DNA from: Lacticaseibacillus hegangensis | GTDB taxonomy: Bacteria > Bacillota > Bacilli > Lactobacillales > Lactobacillaceae | Length of the DNA: 49,369 nucleotides | Direction of reading: 5' to 3' | Assembly (NCBI RefSeq): GCF_003946465.1 | Contig: NZ_RHOL01000020.1 | Coordinates: forward strand, 1-49,369 | Shown: in pieces, positions 18,686 through 25,737 of the stretch | Layout: each line of letters opens with the position of its first letter | Position numbering within the stretch: position 1 is the stretch's first letter | The notes under the pieces: generated by a model | What the model was told of the DNA's origin: nothing | Databases searched by the model: none | The model's input: only the letters and a program-made list of their open reading frames with translations | Made by a program: the position numbers and the translations under genes

Positions 18686-18789
18686 GATGATTCCTCCTCG
18701 TATTTTCCCTTGTGGGTGAAACGATATTGAATGGGTGATGGTCCCCGTGCTTCTCTAGTCGCTCGTGCAAGCACGAGCGCCGTCGAGTG

Positions 18790-18873
18790 GCAGGCTGTAA
18801 ACGGCAAGCTACGCATGGCTGATTGTAAGGCAGCAGAGCTGCCAACAATCAGCTCAAGCCGTTAACAGCCTGC
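18790..18873 (-). other. Large compound hairpin between T-box and metQ
   Basis: Two nested perfect or near-perfect stems. The outer pairs 18790-18805 with 18858-18873 (GCAGGCTGT, then ACGGC); the inner pairs 18818-18834 with 18838-18853 (GCTGATTGT, then GGCAGC) and leaves a three-base loop. A second 8-bp hairpin CGCTCGTG / CACGAGCG follows at about 18763-18782. It begins three bases after the T-box terminator T-tract and is not part of any T-box fold I know. It could be an mRNA stabiliser, a second control element or a small palindromic repeat. Confidence 0.75.
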
Positions 18874-18875
18874 TC

Positions 18876-19125
18876 AAAAAAGGTCCGCCCACTTCTAACA
18901 TGGTTAGTTAGAAGTGAGCGGACCCACGGTACCATTCTAATTCGGCTGGCGAACCAGCCCTCAGCAACAGACAAACATCTGTGTGCGAGATAATGGTCGC
19001 CGTCCATCACAGCCTTGCTTTTGCTCGGTGTGCCTATTATGTCGAGCCATCTTCGCGCTGCCTCACTACCCCGCTCTCATCAACTCGGGTTTTCTGGTCA
19101 GTCCCAGCTGCGCTACTCACTCAAC
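18876..19125 (-). promoter_or_regulatory. T-box leader, methionine specifier
   Basis: Stem I closes with GTTGAG (19125-19120) and CTCGAC (19046-19041). The 5' side carries the AGTA motif, and the 3' side of the specifier loop reads GAAG-ATG-G with the Met codon at 19050-19048. The T-box sequence AGAATGGTACCGTG lies at about 18938-18925. It is followed by a 19-bp terminator stem (GGTCCGCTCACTTCTAAC and partner) and six T at 18881-18876. Uncharged tRNA-Met should allow readthrough into metQ. Confidence 0.93.
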
Positions 19126-19154
19126 GTCGTTTCATTAATTTTTAACTTAAGGCC

Positions 19155-19182
19155 AGAATAGCACAGCAAATTTTAATGTCAA
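19155..19182 (-). promoter_or_regulatory. Promoter of the metQ T-box transcript
   Basis: TTGACA (19182-19177), 16 bases, TATTCT (19160-19155) on the minus strand. Confidence 0.75.
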
Positions 19183-19185
19183 CCA

Positions 19186-19214
19186 TTGCATTTTAAAAAG
19201 TTTACGCCTATGTT
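19186..19214 (+). promoter_or_regulatory. Promoter of the dapE-like gene
   Basis: TTGCAT (19186-19191), 17 bases, TATGTT (19209-19214). Transcription would begin near 19221, downstream of the TTG at 19215, which supports the ATG at 19239 as start. Confidence 0.65.
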
Positions 19215-19238
19215 TTGATGCGAAGGAGTGATCACAAC

Positions 19239-20375
19239 ATGAACGAAGCAACAGCATTTTTGCAGCAATTAGTACAAATTGATACCAGCACGGCCACGAC
19301 CAACGAATCACAGGTCGCGCATGTGATTCAACAAAAACTGGCGGCGGCCGGGATCGACAGCAAGTTGATTCCTTACGCCAAAAACCGCGACAACCTGGTC
19401 GCCGAGTTTGGGACCGGCAAGCCGATTTTTGCCTTCACCGGGCACCAGGACGTCGTCAACGTCGGCGACCTCAGCAAGTGGACTTACCCGCCGTTTGAGG
19501 CCCATATCGAAGACGGCAAGCTGTTCGGGCGCGGCGCTTCGGACATGAAGTCCGGGCTGGCCGCCGAAGTGCTGGCCTTCATCGCGCTCAAGCAAAGCGG
19601 CTTTAATCACCATGTCCGCCTGATTCTCACCATCGGCGAGGAGTACGGCGCGATGGGTGCCCAGCAGCTGACCGACGCCGGTTACGCCGACGACATTGAC
19701 GCGCTGCTGGTCGGCGAGCCGACTGCCGGAAAAATTGAGTACGGCCATGCGGGCTCGTACAACTACAAGGTCAAGAGCTACGGCAAATCCGCTCACTCGT
19801 CCCTGCCGGCGCTGGGCACCAACGCCATCGTCAAGCTGACCGACTTCATCGTGGCTGAGCGTCACCTGTTTGACGACGTCCCGGTCGATCCAGTCATCGG
19901 GCCGCTGGTTCACAGCGTCACGGTGCTGAAGGCCGGCGACCAGGTCAACACCATCCCCGACTACGCAGAACTGGCCGGCAATATCCGGCCGACCCCGAGC
20001 TTCATCAACGAAAAAGTCACCGCGCGGCTCCAAGACGCCGTGGCCAAAATCGATGCCAAGGGTGATGGTTCGCTGAAGTTTGAGCTGACCCACACCTTCT
20101 ACCCGGTGCTCACGCCCACCGACAGCAAGCTGGTCACCCGCGCCAACGAGGCCATCGAATCCGTCAGCGGCAGCAAATTGCCGCTAACTGTTTCCCATGG
20201 CGCCACGGACGCCTCTGACTTCACCAAGTCCAAGAACAAGTTTGAGACCATCATTTATGGTCCCGGCAACGAAGATAAGATGCTCAGCCACCAGGTCAAC
20301 GAGTACGTCTCCCTGGACCGCTTCCACACGGTCATCAAGGAGTACGAGGCCATCGCGCGGCACTACTTCGACTAA
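19239..20375 (+). CDS. dapE: ArgE/DapE-family deacylase
   Basis: Zinc metallohydrolase of the M20 family, 378 residues, annotated in lactobacilli as succinyl-diaminopimelate desuccinylase. Visible: FTGHQDVVNVGD with a metal-binding His, GRGASDMKSGLAA with the bridging Asp, and LTIGEEYGAMGA with the catalytic Glu pair. Start ATG 19239 with AAGGAG upstream. The organism has the acetyl-type lysine route nearby (dapH, dapL), so a desuccinylase would be redundant. A role as N-acyl amino acid deacylase or dipeptidase is as likely. Monocistronic, with its own promoter and a bidirectional terminator. Confidence 0.88.
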   Translation: MNEATAFLQQLVQIDTSTATTNESQVAHVIQQKLAAAGIDSKLIPYAKNRDNLVAEFGTGKPIFAFTGHQDVVNVGDLSKWTYPPFEAHIEDGKLFGRGASDMKSGLAAEVLAFIALKQSGFNHHVRLILTIGEEYGAMGAQQLTDAGYADDIDALLVGEPTAGKIEYGHAGSYNYKVKSYGKSAHSSLPALGTNAIVKLTDFIVAERHLFDDVPVDPVIGPLVHSVTVLKAGDQVNTIPDYAELAGNIRPTPSFINEKVTARLQDAVAKIDAKGDGSLKFELTHTFYPVLTPTDSKLVTRANEAIESVSGSKLPLTVSHGATDASDFTKSKNKFETIIYGPGNEDKMLSHQVNEYVSLDRFHTVIKEYEAIARHYFD

Positions 20376-20387
20376 CGCTTGGGCAAT

Positions 20388-20424
20388 CAAAAAGGCGAGG
20401 AATCAGCTGATCCCTCGCCTTTTG
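20388..20424. terminator. Bidirectional terminator
   Basis: AAAAAGGCGAGG paired with CCTCGCCTTTT, with A-rich and T-rich flanks on both sides. It serves the dapE-like gene and the convergent epimerase gene. Confidence 0.9.
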
Positions 20425-20437
20425 TGTGGCCGAAAAA

Positions 20438-21007
20438 TTAATTTTGGCCCAGCAATTCTTTCAGTGTCGGCGCCTTTGAATCTTTTTCAGACAACTGCTC
20501 GCGGTCTGAAGGGTCGATGGCGATCGGCCAATCCACACCCAGCGCGGGGTCCAGCGGGGTCAGCGCAGTGCCGGCCATTCCCTTGACCCATTCGTTGTCG
20601 AAGAAGTACAGGTACTCGGTGCCGTCTTCCAGCGCCTGGAACCCGTTGCAAACCCCTTGGGGCACGAAGACCTGAACGCCCGGCTTAAGCGGCACGGTGG
20701 CCACTGCGCCCAGCGTCTTGCTGTTTGGCCGCGTGTCCACGTAAACGCCCAGCGCTGACCCGTAAGCCACCGTGACCAGCTTGTCCATCGCCTCACCGTG
20801 CAGGCCGCGTACGGCGCCGCGCTTGGAGCGGGTCAAGTTGATCTGCCGCCAGGCGCCAATCGTTTCCGGCAGGATATCGGCATAACTGCTGCCGCGGTAT
20901 AATTCGCGCACCGTGCCGCGGTCATCCGTCACCATTTTGGCGCTGATGACCTTGAGGCCGTCAATCTTTGAGTCCTTTTGTGCTAAAGGTTCGATCTTGG
21001 TTTCCAT
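20438..21007 (-). CDS. RmlC-like sugar-nucleotide 3,5-epimerase
   Basis: Cupin-fold protein of 189 residues resembling dTDP-4-dehydrorhamnose 3,5-epimerase, which inverts C3 and C5 of dTDP-4-keto-6-deoxyglucose. The active-site histidine lies in VRGLHGE (His70), a conserved Lys in MDKLVTV (Lys76), and an aromatic segment EYLYFFDNEW follows near 131. Start at METKIEPL (21007) with AGGAG seven bases upstream. It follows rpiA by 39 bases with no terminator between, so it is probably co-transcribed. No rmlA, rmlB or rmlD is near, so the sugar is unknown. Confidence 0.83.
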   Translation of the reverse strand: METKIEPLAQKDSKIDGLKVISAKMVTDDRGTVRELYRGSSYADILPETIGAWRQINLTRSKRGAVRGLHGEAMDKLVTVAYGSALGVYVDTRPNSKTLGAVATVPLKPGVQVFVPQGVCNGFQALEDGTEYLYFFDNEWVKGMAGTALTPLDPALGVDWPIAIDPSDREQLSEKDSKAPTLKELLGQN

Positions 21008-21046
21008 TTTGCTGCTCCTCATCATTCAATTGGCCCGGCCGCTGAT

Positions 21047-21736
21047 TTACCGGCGGGTCCAGTGTTCTATTTTATCATTCGTGGCAATCAGCACCTCGTC
21101 GGTCATGCCCAAAAACAGGCCGTGCTCGACGACACCGACCGTGCTGTCCAGCATGGCCGCCAGCCCGGCCGGAATCGGCAGCGGATCGACGTGCAGGTCG
21201 ATGATGTAGTTGCCGTAATGCGTCACGTAGCGGCTGCCATCGGCCTTTTGGCGAAACGCGGGCTGCAGGCCCTGCGCCTCAAAGCGGCGGAAGTTCTGCT
21301 CACACGATACCGGCAGGACCTCGACCGGCAGCGGAAAGCCACCAAGCCGGTCGACCACCTTGCTTTGATCGACGATCCAGACGTTGTGCTTGGCGTTGAT
21401 CGCGACGTTTTTCTCCAGCGTCAGCGCCCCGCCGCCGCCTTTGATGCCGTCGAGGTGGTGATCGACGCGGTCGGCACCGTCAATGCACAGGTCCACCTGG
21501 TCAATGTCGGCCAACTCGCTGACCGTGAAGCCGTTTTGCTCGAGCTGCTCCTTGGAGCGATTCGACGTCGTGACGATTGCCTTCAGATTCAGCGGTGTCT
21601 GCTTGTTGCGCGCGCCCAGCAGATCAATAAAAAACGCCACCGTTGAGCCGGTGCCGACGCCGAGCACGGTGTGCGGCTGCACCATCGCGACCGCCTGCGC
21701 GGCCGCTTGCTTTTTCAGTTCATCCTGAGTTGCCAT
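21047..21736 (-). CDS. rpiA: Ribose-5-phosphate isomerase A
   Basis: Interconverts ribose-5-phosphate and ribulose-5-phosphate in the pentose phosphate pathway. The 229-residue product has the phosphate loop GVGTGSTV (26-33), IDGADRVDHH (85-94) and GGGGALTLEKNV with catalytic Glu108. Strong AGGAGG ribosome binding site. First gene of a two-gene unit with the RmlC-like gene. No clear promoter is seen in the 110 bases upstream, where base composition begins to drop. Confidence 0.96.
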   Translation of the reverse strand: MATQDELKKQAAAQAVAMVQPHTVLGVGTGSTVAFFIDLLGARNKQTPLNLKAIVTTSNRSKEQLEQNGFTVSELADIDQVDLCIDGADRVDHHLDGIKGGGGALTLEKNVAINAKHNVWIVDQSKVVDRLGGFPLPVEVLPVSCEQNFRRFEAQGLQPAFRQKADGSRYVTHYGNYIIDLHVDPLPIPAGLAAMLDSTVGVVEHGLFLGMTDEVLIATNDKIEHWTRR

Positions 21737-21848
21737 GATTGCCTCCTATTTGTTGCACCATTCAAAGCCAGGCTTGGTCTACTACCTTAAAAGGTCAAAC
21801 ATTTGCCACATATAACAAGAGTACACTAAAAAAACGATTACGGTCCAT

Positions 21849-23015
21849 CTAAAACTCGCTGATGAAGTCAGCCAACAGCTTCTTACTCGCCATCTTGATT
21901 AAGGCGTTTATTATCGGACGATCGGACGCACCCAGATACAACGCTAATGAACTGCTCGATAATGGGCCTAAAAATATTGCTGCCAGCTCCTGCGCAGTGA
22001 CCTGCTCGCCAGAACCCGCTTGAGTGAGCTGAACACCACTTTTGCTCATTGTGTACACACCGCTATTCCAAGGTGCCACATCATCAATCACCCGGAATCG
22101 CAACTCCTGAACGCACCCATTTTTGTCGACCCACATCTCAAGCAATGCTTTGATATCGATTATTCTGACCATTGTATCCAACCAAACTGATTGCTCTATT
22201 CTAGGATCCGAGAAATCATAACTCATCTGGTGAGCAGCAGTGGAAGTATAGCCAATTTCGAATACATTAGCTGCATGGGCACTTAAGAAATTCCAAAGTT
22301 GCCTGCGCACTTCATTCGACTCATAAATGAAATCGATAATCTCCATCCTTGTTCCATCCAGAGAATAACTCACATAGCCAACATAGTCTCCACTATGCAC
22401 TGCAACTGCATAATTTAAATCTGGATGCTGGGTTTCTTGCCTCCGCCACCATTTTTCGTCTCTAACGTGCATTCCATGTGTTTGAAGTGCGACTTCAAGA
22501 TACAGTGCTCTTATTTGGGAGCGGTCCATTTTATCTTTGTTTGAAGGAGCAAAGCGATGAATCAAAATTTGATTATTTGTATCAAAATGAGGAAATTTTT
22601 CCGAGGTTAAGTGGTATCTTATCCTTTTTGTAAAAATATCATATCCGAATTTTCGATAGAAAGCGGGAGAAAATGGCTGTAGAATCGATAGCACAGACCC
22701 AGATTTCTTCCCACTTAACAGGCTTTCTCTGATTAAACTTGACGCAATCCCGCGACCTCTTGCCTCTGGATAAACTCCGACATGGTTGACTCCCGTTGCC
22801 TTAATCTGGTCTCCATAAAAGGAAATCTGCAGCGGAAGATTTATCAACTGTCCGACAAGATTGCCATCGTCGAATGCACCAATGCCGTCCCCCATATCTA
22901 ACAAGCAATGATAGTCTGTACGTTTTTCAGGCGTATACGCTGAGTGAAACACGTATCTACGCAGATCTTCCGACGCTGAGATATCGTTCTGAGTGAAATG
23001 TCGAATCAAGCTCAC
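21849..23015 (-). CDS. Eis-like GNAT N-acetyltransferase
   Basis: Protein of 388 residues of the Eis/YkkB-like group. The N-terminal GNAT domain has the acetyl-CoA loop HVGVYPEARGRGIASSLI (78-95) and a second GNAT-like half. The C-terminal part (from about 290) resembles the SCP2-type domain found in Eis proteins. Eis members acetylate amines such as aminoglycosides or peptide lysines; the substrate here is unknown. It starts seven bases after murR and is likely its operon partner. It marks the left edge of a lower-GC segment. Confidence 0.85.
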   Translation of the reverse strand: MSLIRHFTQNDISASEDLRRYVFHSAYTPEKRTDYHCLLDMGDGIGAFDDGNLVGQLINLPLQISFYGDQIKATGVNHVGVYPEARGRGIASSLIRESLLSGKKSGSVLSILQPFSPAFYRKFGYDIFTKRIRYHLTSEKFPHFDTNNQILIHRFAPSNKDKMDRSQIRALYLEVALQTHGMHVRDEKWWRRQETQHPDLNYAVAVHSGDYVGYVSYSLDGTRMEIIDFIYESNEVRRQLWNFLSAHAANVFEIGYTSTAAHQMSYDFSDPRIEQSVWLDTMVRIIDIKALLEMWVDKNGCVQELRFRVIDDVAPWNSGVYTMSKSGVQLTQAGSGEQVTAQELAAIFLGPLSSSSLALYLGASDRPIINALIKMASKKLLADFISEF

Positions 23016-23022
23016 ATCCCCC

Positions 23023-23883
23023 TTATTTTTTGAATTTTGCCTGATAATCTTTAACTAGTTTGCGGGAGGCCTCAACTCTGCTAAAGCTCTGTTTAAATGT
23101 TCTACTGAAATATACATACAGGACGACGTCAATAACATAAAATTGGCCTGTAATCGAATTTGTAGCACCCACTCGAATATCTGGTTCCATCGGATTCATT
23201 GTCTTAAGAGCTGCGTCAGCAAGTATCGAAAGCTGGTTGCGCCCAAAGCGTGTGAGGGTAATCAAAAAGATTCCACGCCGTTTGGCATATTCGGCTAAAT
23301 AGATTAGTTCCGGAGTTTCGCCAGAGTTAGAAATCAGCCAGAGCGTATCATGAGTTGTCGCCGCACTCAGCTCGGTGAGGAAAACGTTCATATCGTTATC
23401 CTTGACAACATGAACACCAATTCTAGACCACTTCTGATAAATGTTCTCCGCTGCTAAAGAAGAAGCACCAATACCGAATACAAACAAATTTCTGGTCTTG
23501 CGAAGCCTAGAGACAGCTGTCTCGCATTCCTTGGCGTCCAGCAGATCCTTAGTTTGCTGAATGTTGGTAATATCGTTTTCGGCAAGTTTGTCCCGTATTG
23601 ATCTAAATGATTCGTTTGCCTGAATATCCAGCTTGGGGGCTTTCTTGGTCGATTCCTCAGATAAGTCCTTAGTAAGCATTATTCGCAAACCAACGTAAGA
23701 ATCGATGTCCAGTTTTTTTACCATTCTGACAACAGTCGCTGCGCTTGATCCAGCTGCCCTTGCCAACTGATCAACAGTCAGCTGAACGACATGTTCAGGA
23801 TGCTTAACCACATAATCAGCAACTTTGGTTTCAGCGGTTGTTAAATGATTCTTACTTGCTTCAACACGATCTTTAAAGCTCAT
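23023..23883 (-). CDS. murR: MurR/RpiR-family transcriptional regulator
   Basis: Protein of 286 residues with an N-terminal RpiR helix-turn-helix (about 1-78, QLARAAGSSAATVVRMVKKL) and a C-terminal SIS sugar-phosphate domain (about 125-270, NLFVFGIGASSLAAEN and WLISNSGETPELI). In this context its effector is probably MurNAc-6-phosphate or GlcNAc-6-phosphate, sensed by the SIS domain, to control the surrounding MurNAc genes. GGGAGG ribosome binding site. It is separated from the upstream gene by a terminator-like hairpin that may lower its expression. Confidence 0.88.
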   Translation of the reverse strand: MSFKDRVEASKNHLTTAETKVADYVVKHPEHVVQLTVDQLARAAGSSAATVVRMVKKLDIDSYVGLRIMLTKDLSEESTKKAPKLDIQANESFRSIRDKLAENDITNIQQTKDLLDAKECETAVSRLRKTRNLFVFGIGASSLAAENIYQKWSRIGVHVVKDNDMNVFLTELSAATTHDTLWLISNSGETPELIYLAEYAKRRGIFLITLTRFGRNQLSILADAALKTMNPMEPDIRVGATNSITGQFYVIDVVLYVYFSRTFKQSFSRVEASRKLVKDYQAKFKK

Positions 23884-23902
23884 AGTCTCTTTTTCCTCCC
23901 TA

Positions 23903-23940
23903 GAAAGAAAGAAGTCCCGATACTAAGTATCAGAGACTTC
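23903..23940 (-). terminator. Terminator or attenuator before murR
   Basis: Minus-strand GAAGTC..GATAC / GTATC..GACTTC stem followed by TTTCTTTC. It lies between the 3-TM gene and murR, so it may only partly block transcription into murR. Confidence 0.7.
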
Positions 23941-23959
23941 CTCTAATAGTATACGAAAG

Positions 23960-24292
23960 CTATCTAGAGTGGCCTTTAGATGCTCTTTGAAGCCGGCGAA
24001 CCCGCCTTGCGAGCCAGCCGCTGCCTTCTCCGGCCATAATCATCTTGTAGTTCCGAGTAGAAGCCATGAAAAACACTATCCCACCAAATAGGAAAACTAC
24101 CTGAGCCGCCGCTAATATGACTCTGTTATGTGTGAGAATAACAGCACCAATTAACAAGGCAAAAGAAATAAAGCCGACTAAGATGCCATTGATTCTGCCA
24201 CCCGAGCTATATACCGAATCAACTAGTTTGAAAGCTACCCAGAACAAGAGTCCAAAGATCGCTATTAAACCTAATGTATATAGATAAACCAT
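23960..24292 (-). CDS. Small membrane protein with three predicted helices
   Basis: Not recognised. A 110-residue protein with three hydrophobic segments (about 4-27, 35-54 and 60-78) and a basic, cytoplasm-type tail rich in Arg and Lys. AGGAGG ribosome binding site, 14 bases after namZ. It sits in the middle of the MurNAc operon, so it is expected to be co-expressed with the PTS permease and NamZ. It may assist uptake or peptidoglycan-fragment handling, but nothing in its sequence shows this. Confidence 0.75.
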   Translation of the reverse strand: MVYLYTLGLIAIFGLLFWVAFKLVDSVYSSGGRINGILVGFISFALLIGAVILTHNRVILAAAQVVFLFGGIVFFMASTRNYKMIMAGEGSGWLARRVRRLQRASKGHSR

Positions 24293-24305
24293 GCTTAGCC
24301 TCCTC

Positions 24306-25439
24306 TCAATAACGCCAGAAGCGTCTTGTTTCTTCAGAAAACGAGTCAGTCAACGGTGAAGCAATCAAAGAATCTAGATCTTCCTCGGTTTGCAGGGAAG
24401 CGCCGGCAAGGTACTCAATAAAATGATGAGCAGTCCCAATCTGTGGCGAAACCAAACTATCGTTAAATTCATTTGGATACATGTGAACAAGCGCTTTCAG
24501 TACTATATATCCTAACATTAATGGCGACCAGTCGGAAGTCATTATGTGAAATGAAGTTCCCTGGCAAACCTCGCCTTCATGCTTAGAGGAAAGTGGTTTA
24601 AACCACACAGGCTGAAACCTCACACCACTCGACGGAAAAATTTGGGTCAGATAATGAGCAAATTGATCAGCATTGATCCATGGTGCACCAATTTGTTCGA
24701 ATGGCCTGACCGTCCCGCGGCCTTCAGAGACATTAGTTCCTTCTATGAGACACAGGCCCGTGTACAATTTCAAGGCGCTCAGCGTCGGCAGATTAGGAGA
24801 TGGCGGAACCCAAGGCAGTCCGTTTTGAGTGATAGTCAAATCAGGATTCCACTCTACCATTGGCACCACGTTCAGGTCAGCCTCTGGCACGAACTGTTCA
24901 CGCATCCATGTCGCAAGCTCACCAATGGTCAGTCCATAGCGATTCGGTAAGGGCAACTGGCCAACAAAGGAAAAATAATCAGGTTGCAGCTTAACACCCA
25001 CCGGAGTTTGGCGTCCCAAAGGCAACGGCCGATCCATCACAATTAATGGAGTACCGACCCGTGCTGCAACTTTCATCGCCTCAAGCAACGTATAAATATA
25101 GGTGTAGTACCTGACCCCAATATCCTGAATGTCAAATACCAAAGCATCAATATCCTCGAGTTCACTCGACTTTGGCGCACGCTTGTCCCCATAAAGGCTC
25201 ACAACGTCAACTTTCAGTCGCTTATCGTAGAAGCTTCCAACAGCCTCTCCTGCACCTGCAATTCCGTAAAGGCCATGCTCCGGAGTGAAGATTCTAACAA
25301 GAGTTGCGTCCTTACGGATCAAGTCAACCGATGAACGAAACCGTTGATCCATTCCTGTAAAGTTCGTAATAAGCGCAACGCGCCTATCAGTGATAATGCT
25401 CCGATAGACGCGTTCGTTTTCAATTCCTAGTAATGTCAT
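24306..25439 (-). CDS. namZ: NamZ-type exo-beta-N-acetylmuramidase (DUF1343), no signal peptide
   Basis: NamZ removes MurNAc from the non-reducing end of peptidoglycan fragments or MurNAc-GlcNAc. This 377-residue protein shows the DUF1343 hallmarks RIFTPEHGLYG (Glu54 and His55, the likely catalytic region), FDIQDIGVRYYTYIYTL, MDRPLPLG and EGTNVSEGRGT. Unlike the secreted Bacillus enzyme it begins directly with the domain and has no signal peptide, so it should work inside the cell on imported disaccharide. Its ATG overlaps the stop of the acylphosphatase-like gene in TAATG. Confidence 0.92.
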   Translation of the reverse strand: MTLLGIENERVYRSIITDRRVALITNFTGMDQRFRSSVDLIRKDATLVRIFTPEHGLYGIAGAGEAVGSFYDKRLKVDVVSLYGDKRAPKSSELEDIDALVFDIQDIGVRYYTYIYTLLEAMKVAARVGTPLIVMDRPLPLGRQTPVGVKLQPDYFSFVGQLPLPNRYGLTIGELATWMREQFVPEADLNVVPMVEWNPDLTITQNGLPWVPPSPNLPTLSALKLYTGLCLIEGTNVSEGRGTVRPFEQIGAPWINADQFAHYLTQIFPSSGVRFQPVWFKPLSSKHEGEVCQGTSFHIMTSDWSPLMLGYIVLKALVHMYPNEFNDSLVSPQIGTAHHFIEYLAGASLQTEEDLDSLIASPLTDSFSEETRRFWRY

Positions 25440-25702
25440 TAGCCTATCCTAAACATCTTTTCCGTGGCTTCTGGAATTTCTTCCTCATCAACACTATCGA
25501 CGGAATAGAATTGGTTACCAGCCGACATTTTTTGCTTAAATTGATCGATAGCATCAGGCGACCCCTGCACCTCAACAACAACCGTACCATCAGGCGCTTT
25601 AGAGGAAACTCCTGTCAGATGAAGTTGCATTGCGTACCGTTGGGCGACATACTTAACCCCACCTTCAGATAGTTTGCCATGAAACGTCAATTTTTTCCGC
25701 AT
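25439..25702 (-). CDS. Acylphosphatase-like protein without catalytic residues
   Basis: Protein of 87 residues, the size and pattern of acylphosphatase (LHLTGVSSKAPDGTVVVEVQG corresponds to the conserved second motif). In the first motif, normally GRVQGVGFR, it reads GKLSEGGVK, with Lys17 for the phosphate-binding Arg. In the second motif, normally GWVRNLPDG, it reads GVSSKAPDG, with Lys35 for the catalytic Asn. Hydrolysis of acyl phosphates is therefore unlikely. Coupled to namZ by overlapping codons, 35 bases after the PTS IIC. A binding or regulatory role is possible. Confidence 0.78.
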   Translation of the reverse strand: MRKKLTFHGKLSEGGVKYVAQRYAMQLHLTGVSSKAPDGTVVVEVQGSPDAIDQFKQKMSAGNQFYSVDSVDEEEIPEATEKMFRIG

Positions 25703-25737
25703 ATCGATCTAGTCCCTTTCTATCAAAAACTCAAAAA

